NCBI GenBank assembly: GCA_004151065.3
Contig: NWUY0300005933.1
Coordinates: forward strand, 23,001-45,393
Direction: 5' to 3'
Length of the DNA stretch: 22,393 bases
Source: Larix sibirica
Taxonomy: Eukaryota > Streptophyta > Pinopsida > Pinales > Pinaceae
Part shown: positions 18,241-22,393 of the stretch, one piece after another
Numbering within the stretch: the first letter of the stretch is position 1
Layout of the letters: every line of letters starts with the position of its first letter
Notes under the pieces: model-generated
What the model saw: only the letters and a program-made list of their open reading frames with translations
The model's database searches: none
What the model was told of the DNA's origin: nothing
Translations under genes and position numbers: made by a program

Positions 18241-18960
18241 AAATTCGACTATCCTTAAATATAAAGAAATGCATATTTCTCACACCAATTGGAATTCTTC
18301 TAGGTCAAATACTTTGTAAAGAAGGCATCAAGGTCGGCCTAGCAAAAATAAAAGTGATGTAATCAACATAAAGCCACCAGTAAATTCTAATAAAGTAAGA
18401 ATATTTCTAGGACACATGATAATACAAAAAAATTATCAGGTATTACTCAAATATAACCTTCCCCTTGAATAATTTATCAAAGTTGATGCAACATTCAAGT
18501 GGAATGCCAAGTGTAATGGATCCTTTGAAATCCTCATGAAAAAATTGGTCGATGCACCCATTCGAATATTTCCCAATTGATCAAAGAAATTTAATTTTGG
18601 TGTTGATGCATTAGGCATTCTAGTCAAAGTAGTGCTAGCATATCTAGGGGATGAAGGAATCAACCATCCAAATGTGTATGGAACTTGGAAACTAAACAAA
18701 GTAGATATAAATTATCTGACTAGGGAAAGAGAAGAACTAGGAATGATTTTTGGCCTTGAAAGTTTTGACATTACTTGCTAACCCATTTACATTTTACAAG
18801 GATCATCAAGATTTAAAGTACAAGGAGAGAAAATATTCCATTTGTAAGTAGAGTTTGTACCTAAAGATGCCTCCAACAAAGAAATATAGGAACTTTACAA
18901 GACAATCATCAAAGAGCATGAAACATGATGGATTAGTTCCAAAAATCTATTAAAATAAAG
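18241..18960 (+). pseudogene. pol: RT connection and RNase H of element 2
   Basis: In shifting frames I can read FEILMKKLVDAPIRIFPN, then KFNFGVDALG with the RNase H catalytic Asp at 18606-18608, then INHPNVYGTWKLNKVDINYL and TREREELGMIFGLESFD. These match the RNase H of plant gypsy elements in order. The later blocks around the TDH motif are replaced by broken sequence with stops (18780 onwards), ending near VEFVPKDASN. The domain would degrade RNA in the RNA-DNA hybrid. No integrase follows. Confidence 0.8.
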
Positions 18961-19728
18961 AATGCATAAGGAAGAAAGAGCACGGGAGACTTGAAAAACA
19001 CAACCACATCAAGAATTCGTATTTTCAGTCAATTCTCCACCTTTTGATCCTATCGACTGCATGAAAATCATTTTGTAAATTTCATCCATAATAAAAAAAT
19101 ATTGCTCAATGAGAATTGGCTTCCCAAATATGGCCAAACCACAACAATATTAAAATTTTAGCATCTTAAATTTCAAGACAGTAAGAATAAATTGGAGGAA
19201 ATAAGGGAGGAGTCACAAAATTTTGGAAATACTTGAATATCTGGCTGACCTAATTTGTAAATATATATAACCAACTAAAAGTAATTGATGTCTTAATAGG
19301 ATAAATTGCTTCCCGATGAAGAGATATAATGGATAATAGAAGTTGGGATACCTTGGGAAATCATATCAAGGAGGTATAATATAAGTAGAAGGAACCAAAA
19401 ACTCAAGAACATTAGTGGTTTCAGGAGGGTAAGACTGCACAACATAAGTCCCACATAGAAACCATGCAATATGGGATGTTCTCTGACAAGTCATCGAGAT
19501 GAAAATATATTATCACCCAGATTTAGAGTCTATACAAGATGCTTCAATCAATTAATCTAACAATATTCGATAGTTATCAAAACTTCTAACTAGTAAATTC
19601 TCAAAACAATCTGGTAATTGGTTATCAATTCCTTTCCTAGTGACTATGTCAATATCCTAGCTTGCTGTGTCTTTATCTATATGCACAAAATAGAGAAAAA
19701 TATACATGTAACCTCTTGTAGAGTTTTG
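18961..19728 (+). pseudogene. Degraded, unidentified coding-like stretch after RNase H
   Basis: Pieces such as NENWLPKYGQTTTILKF, FQDSKNKLEEIREESQNFG and VGIPWEIISRRYNISRRN can be read with few stops between them, in the direction of pol. I looked for the integrase zinc finger and the D,D,E residues here and did not find them. The stretch may be the much-altered remainder of element 2 pol, or another decayed ORF. Beyond about 19500 nothing is recognisable. Confidence 0.35.
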
Positions 19729-19819
19729 TAGAGAGATCAATGAAGGTTTGGTGTCCAAGCTCAAGAGAAGTTGGCGTCGATTAGAGAGATCAATGAAGGT
19801 TTGGTGCCCAAGATCAAGA
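19729..19819 (+). repeat. Two 38-bp copies 53 bp apart
   Basis: TAGAGAGATCAATGAAGGTT starts at 19729 and again at 19782. The copies agree over 38 bases except for two substitutions and are separated by 15 bases. The near-identity suggests a recent local duplication. Confidence 0.88.
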
Positions 19820-19905
19820 TTAAAGTTTAGGACCTAGATGGATGACCCATGAGTAGTAAGAAAGGTGTAGGCATTATATAGGGGCGAAATCATTCCTTGT
19901 GTTGA

Positions 19906-20172
19906 TTGGGTCAAGGAAATGTGCATGATTTGTATTTTAAAGACACCTTTATGCCACAAATTGGGGGAAATTGTGATTGTGTGGTTAGATTTACACTAAT
20001 GATAAAGAGTGAAAGGGATCCTAGAAAACCTCAATTCCAAGTAATCAAGGTGAATGAAAGCTCAACGAGAATTTTAGAGGGAGAATACGATTTTTTCGAC
20101 TTGCCTACACAAAATTGGGTGGGAAATCTGTTATATACTTGTGTTTTAATAGCTAGTGGGAAAACTATATAA
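19906..20172 (+). CDS. Unidentified 88-codon ORF
   Basis: The frame reads DLYFKDTFMPQIGGNCDCVV, VRFTLMIKSERDPRKPQFQV, RILEGEYDFFDLPTQNWVG and ends LYTCVLIASGKTI. Composition is balanced and unlike the low-complexity frames of noncoding DNA here, and charged and hydrophobic residues alternate as in a beta-rich domain. In-frame codons before the ATG contain four stops in about 30 codons, so the upstream part is either noncoding or decayed. I do not recognise a family. It may be a domain from a transposable element of a type I cannot name, or a remnant of a host gene. No signal peptide or membrane segment is evident. Confidence 0.4.
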   Translation: MGQGNVHDLYFKDTFMPQIGGNCDCVVRFTLMIKSERDPRKPQFQVIKVNESSTRILEGEYDFFDLPTQNWVGNLLYTCVLIASGKTI

Positions 20173-21114
20173 TACTAAAAAAAACTGTTCTATGTAAAAA
20201 ATTCACCCAATGTAAATGTAAAAACCCCTAAATTTTTCCCATGGGTGAAATCTTGCCCCTAAAATTTTCTCTTGGAAAAGGATCCCTAGCAAGTATTTGG
20301 AGTTTCTTTGTTTGACCCATTTCATTAGGTAAAGAAAATACAAGGAATTATTTGTAGATTGACCAACTAATTTTAAATGAGACTTACCAACTAAAATGAA
20401 TGCTTATGAGTTAATGAAATATTTCTATATAACTAGTATTCAAATGGAATTGACCTTCAATGTTTCTTCAAAGTAATAGCTACAGTGTCCTAATGAATAT
20501 ATATTTTTTTATTTCCGGCTAAAAAGACTTGGAGAAATGATCATTGAACATAAAATCTTGCACATAAATAACATTAAATCATGGTGGCATTGTACTGGTG
20601 TAAAGATGACACATATCTTCATTTGATTCACCTTGGATAAGTGACAAAAGACCCACCATTAATTCGTATGTCACCATGCACTTCCTAGAGAAAACTCTTT
20701 ACGAGGAGAGACTAAACCACTTTGGAGACTCTATCCTATTTTTTAGAAATTGGCTATGGATCTCAAAGACCACTAGATGTCTGAAACATATACATACCGT
20801 ACTAATTTGGAGCACTTTGGAAATGATACATTATATACATTCAAGATCCAAAATGAATGTAAACCATTGATCTTGATCTTGATTAGATTTTGATTGAACC
20901 CTCAATGTTCCCTTGCTATTAGTGGAAGTGGTGATTAAATGATGTAGAGTATACATCGAAAAAAATATAGGCTACCTCCCCATGTATCTTGAACCATAAA
21001 TGGAGAGAATAACTATTCATAACATGATAAGATTGTCTAACAAGTCTAGATTAATTCACCATATATGAAATAAACAAGCTTCTCATGTTATTAAAAGATA
21101 AAAAAAATTGAACA
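20173..21114. other. No recognised gene; two HFG-containing peptides only
   Basis: A 64-codon frame (20676-20870) contains RLNHFGDSILFF, and a shifted frame gives NLEHFGNDTLYTF about 95 bp later. The likeness of the two peptides hints at an old internal repeat in a coding sequence, but no family is recognised. The rest is AT-rich. The N-terminal half of the LINE reverse transcriptase was looked for here and not seen. Confidence 0.35.
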
Positions 21115-21960
21115 ATGACAAGGTTTATTCTGCACGGATCATGCCCTTTAATCCCAACTCTCTATGTGTTGGAATATGAATCCCTTGGTTATATCCTTTG
21201 CATCAAGATCAATTTAGGGATTATTCAAAACATCCCTCTCCCAAATACCAATGTAGTGAAGTTGGTTAATGGCCATTTTGTTGATGATTCTTTCCTTACT
21301 ATTGTTGAATACCAAAATTTATAGACTTTGATTGTGGGGTGTCTAGACACTTTTGCATGACCTCGGGGTTGAAAATCCAATGGGATTGGCTTCAATTGGG
21401 ACAAATATTCAAATGTATGGGAAATCATTTTTCCTTTCAACCCTTTCTTAGAGATCATTGGGAGTTATTTTTCCAATGGGTGGAGAAGAAATTAGACAAG
21501 AGGATCACCAAACCCTATATTTATTAGTGAAATTACATATTTGCACTAAACTACTAGCTATAATTCATGTGTACTACTCTTCATGTTGGATTCCATTTAA
21601 AGAAGTCTGCATGTGCTTGCAAAAATCTCTCATAATTTTTCTATGGGTCAAACTTGAAAAATGGAAAGGGTTTCATTACATTAACTATGAATTGTGTTTC
21701 ACACTAAGGAATTTGGGTGGCCTTTGATTTATTTTCACTAGGATCCAAGACCAAGAATTATGTCCAAATTGGGTTATTTGGGCTATAGAGGGAAATGAGT
21801 CTCAGTAGGTTCCCTTAAGACATTGAATTCAACCAGGGATTCCATTTGGAAAGTACACTTGATAAAGGATCTCTTTTCAAACCCTTCTTCTTATTCTTTC
21901 TCATTCAATATATTTTGGGTGATAAGAGTTAAAGAATAATAATATGGTGTCTCCCTTGAG
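21115..21960 (+). mobile_element. Non-LTR retrotransposon (LINE), C-terminal part of reverse transcriptase
   Basis: The frame from 21115 reads FILHGSCPLIPTLYVLEYES, matching the (Q)GCPL-P block of LINE RT, and KLVNGHFVDDSFLTIVEYQ with the catalytic F-x-D-D box at 21277-21288 (FVDD, family FADD). After a shift the frame from 21339 gives SGLKIQWDWLQLGQIFKCMG, FQPFLRDHW and EKKLDKRITKP. A third frame gives HVYYSSCWIPFKEVCMCLQK, IIFLWVKLEKWKGFHYINYE, LRNLGGL and NWVIWAIEGNE, the thumb and zinc-knuckle-side region of plant LINEs. The reading fades near 21960. Between IQW and WDWLQLG the family usually has more residues, so a deletion is likely. The endonuclease and RT palm start are absent: a 5'-truncated, dead copy. 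Confidence 0.87.
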
Positions 21961-22057
21961 AAATTGAATGTTACAATAGTTGTAGTGTCCAATGCTATTG
22001 TAGTTTCCATGATCACAAAGCTCACAAGCATGGACATAATTTTTTAATTGTTTGGTT
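21961..22057. other. Short spacer, nothing seen
   Basis: AT-rich DNA between the faded LINE reading and the CpG-rich edge. No poly(A) tail or target-site duplication marking the LINE 3' end was found. Confidence 0.4.
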
Positions 22058-22255
22058 CTATGAGTTATATATTCCAATTTTATTGCTTGTTTTTTTTGTG
22101 GCAAGTGGTAGTACCCCCTGACTAACAGGGTTNTGCGTAAGAAGAATCGAAAGGAAAACCTGCGGCGCAGTATCCATGGTCTTCTCACAAGTTTCACCGA
22201 TGGAGACAGTCAAGGGAAAAGGGCATGCGCAATCAATTAAAAATTTACTGCGCAA
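22058..22255 (-). CDS. CpG-rich right edge with possible minus-strand start codon
   Basis: On the minus strand an ATG at 22177-22175 lies in the context GACCATGG, close to the best plant start context, and opens MDTAPQVFLSILLT; a frame upstream of it is also open from 22255. The patch from about 22130 to 22380 has ten CpG, against very few elsewhere, and is less AT-rich. These signs would fit the 5' end of a host gene whose promoter lies to the right and whose first exon is short; a GT for a donor is available near 22116. I recognise no family. An ambiguous base at 22133 falls inside the coding part. It may also be the CpG-rich edge of a young transposon. Confidence 0.25.
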   Translation of the reverse strand: MRSKFLIDCACPFPLTVSIGETCEKTMDTAPQVFLSILLTXNPVSQGVLPLATKKTSNKIGIYNS

Positions 22256-22393
22256 TACATGAATAATATTTCTTTTCTTTTGCTAAGGACATAATTTTTC
22301 TTCCACTTTACTTCACAAATTAAATGCGCTCAACTTGCTCAACTTTCTACCGGAAATTAACTTTCTACTGCGCAAATGCACAAATCTTAACTT

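Larger units (their letters stand above)
14407..18960 (+). mobile_element. Ty3/gypsy retrotransposon, element 2 (decayed gag-pol with nested antisense insert)
   Basis: Gag, five zinc-knuckle remnants, protease, RT and RNase H follow one another on the plus strand. The wording differs from element 1, so this is a different gypsy lineage. The protease-RT spacer is interrupted by coding sequence running the other way (about 16455-17280). No integrase zinc finger or D,D,E residues were found after the RNase H, so the 3' end of pol is lost or unreadable. Flanking LTRs were not found. Several stops are CGA to TGA or CAA to TAA changes, as expected after silencing by methylation. Confidence 0.85.

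Noticed and set aside
18961-19560. Integrase of element 2
   Set aside because: Coding-like pieces exist, but no zinc-finger Cys/His set and no D,D,E residues could be found.
1-22393. A CRISPR array, operon or bacterial defence system
   Set aside because: No regular repeat-spacer series, no ribosome binding sites or long intact genes; everything points to plant nuclear repeats.

Overview
The window looks like nuclear DNA from a plant with a large, repeat-rich genome. It is AT-rich, CpG-poor, and filled with broken retrotransposons of plant type: Ty1/copia, at least two Ty3/gypsy elements and a LINE. The gag and pol wording reminds me of elements from conifers or other gymnosperms, but that is memory and no search was run. 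I found no intact host gene, rRNA, tRNA or CRISPR array, and no prokaryotic operon structure.

Layout, left half. Positions 1-149 (minus) hold a piece of Ty1/copia integrase that runs off the window edge. It stops where an LTR-like block begins (150-517), followed by a primer-binding site (520-531). A leader without recognisable coding follows to about 1791. A decayed Ty3/gypsy element on the plus strand (element 1, 1792-5795) then shows gag, protease, reverse transcriptase, RNase H and integrase in order, with many stops and frameshifts. From 5796 to about 12350 there is mostly unrecognised AT-rich DNA. Within it are a 28-bp and a 67-bp tandem duplication, an unidentified minus-strand ORF near 8.0-8.3 kb, a CpG-bearing patch that may be a SINE (8718-8900), and a diverged 235-bp tandem duplication (8991-9453).

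Layout, right half. A second LTR-like block (12362-12661) has TGTT...AACA ends, a TATA box, a poly(A) signal and an upstream polypurine-like tract. An unrecognised degraded ORF zone with an internal repeat follows (12967-14030). A second Ty3/gypsy element (element 2, 14407 to about 18960) has a gag with five zinc-knuckle-like motifs, a protease, an RT with its YYDD box, and RNase H. Its protease-RT spacer contains a gag-like coding fragment in the opposite direction (about 16455-17280, minus). Further right are an unidentified 88-codon ORF (19906-20172), the C-terminal half of a LINE reverse transcriptase (21115 to about 21960), and a CpG-rich patch at the right edge with a possible minus-strand start codon in a strong context.

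None of these elements looks able to work alone; each lacks catalytic residues or whole domains. The parts most worth a second look are the five-knuckle gag with its C-to-T style decay, the antisense gag nested in pol, and the three unidentified ORFs.
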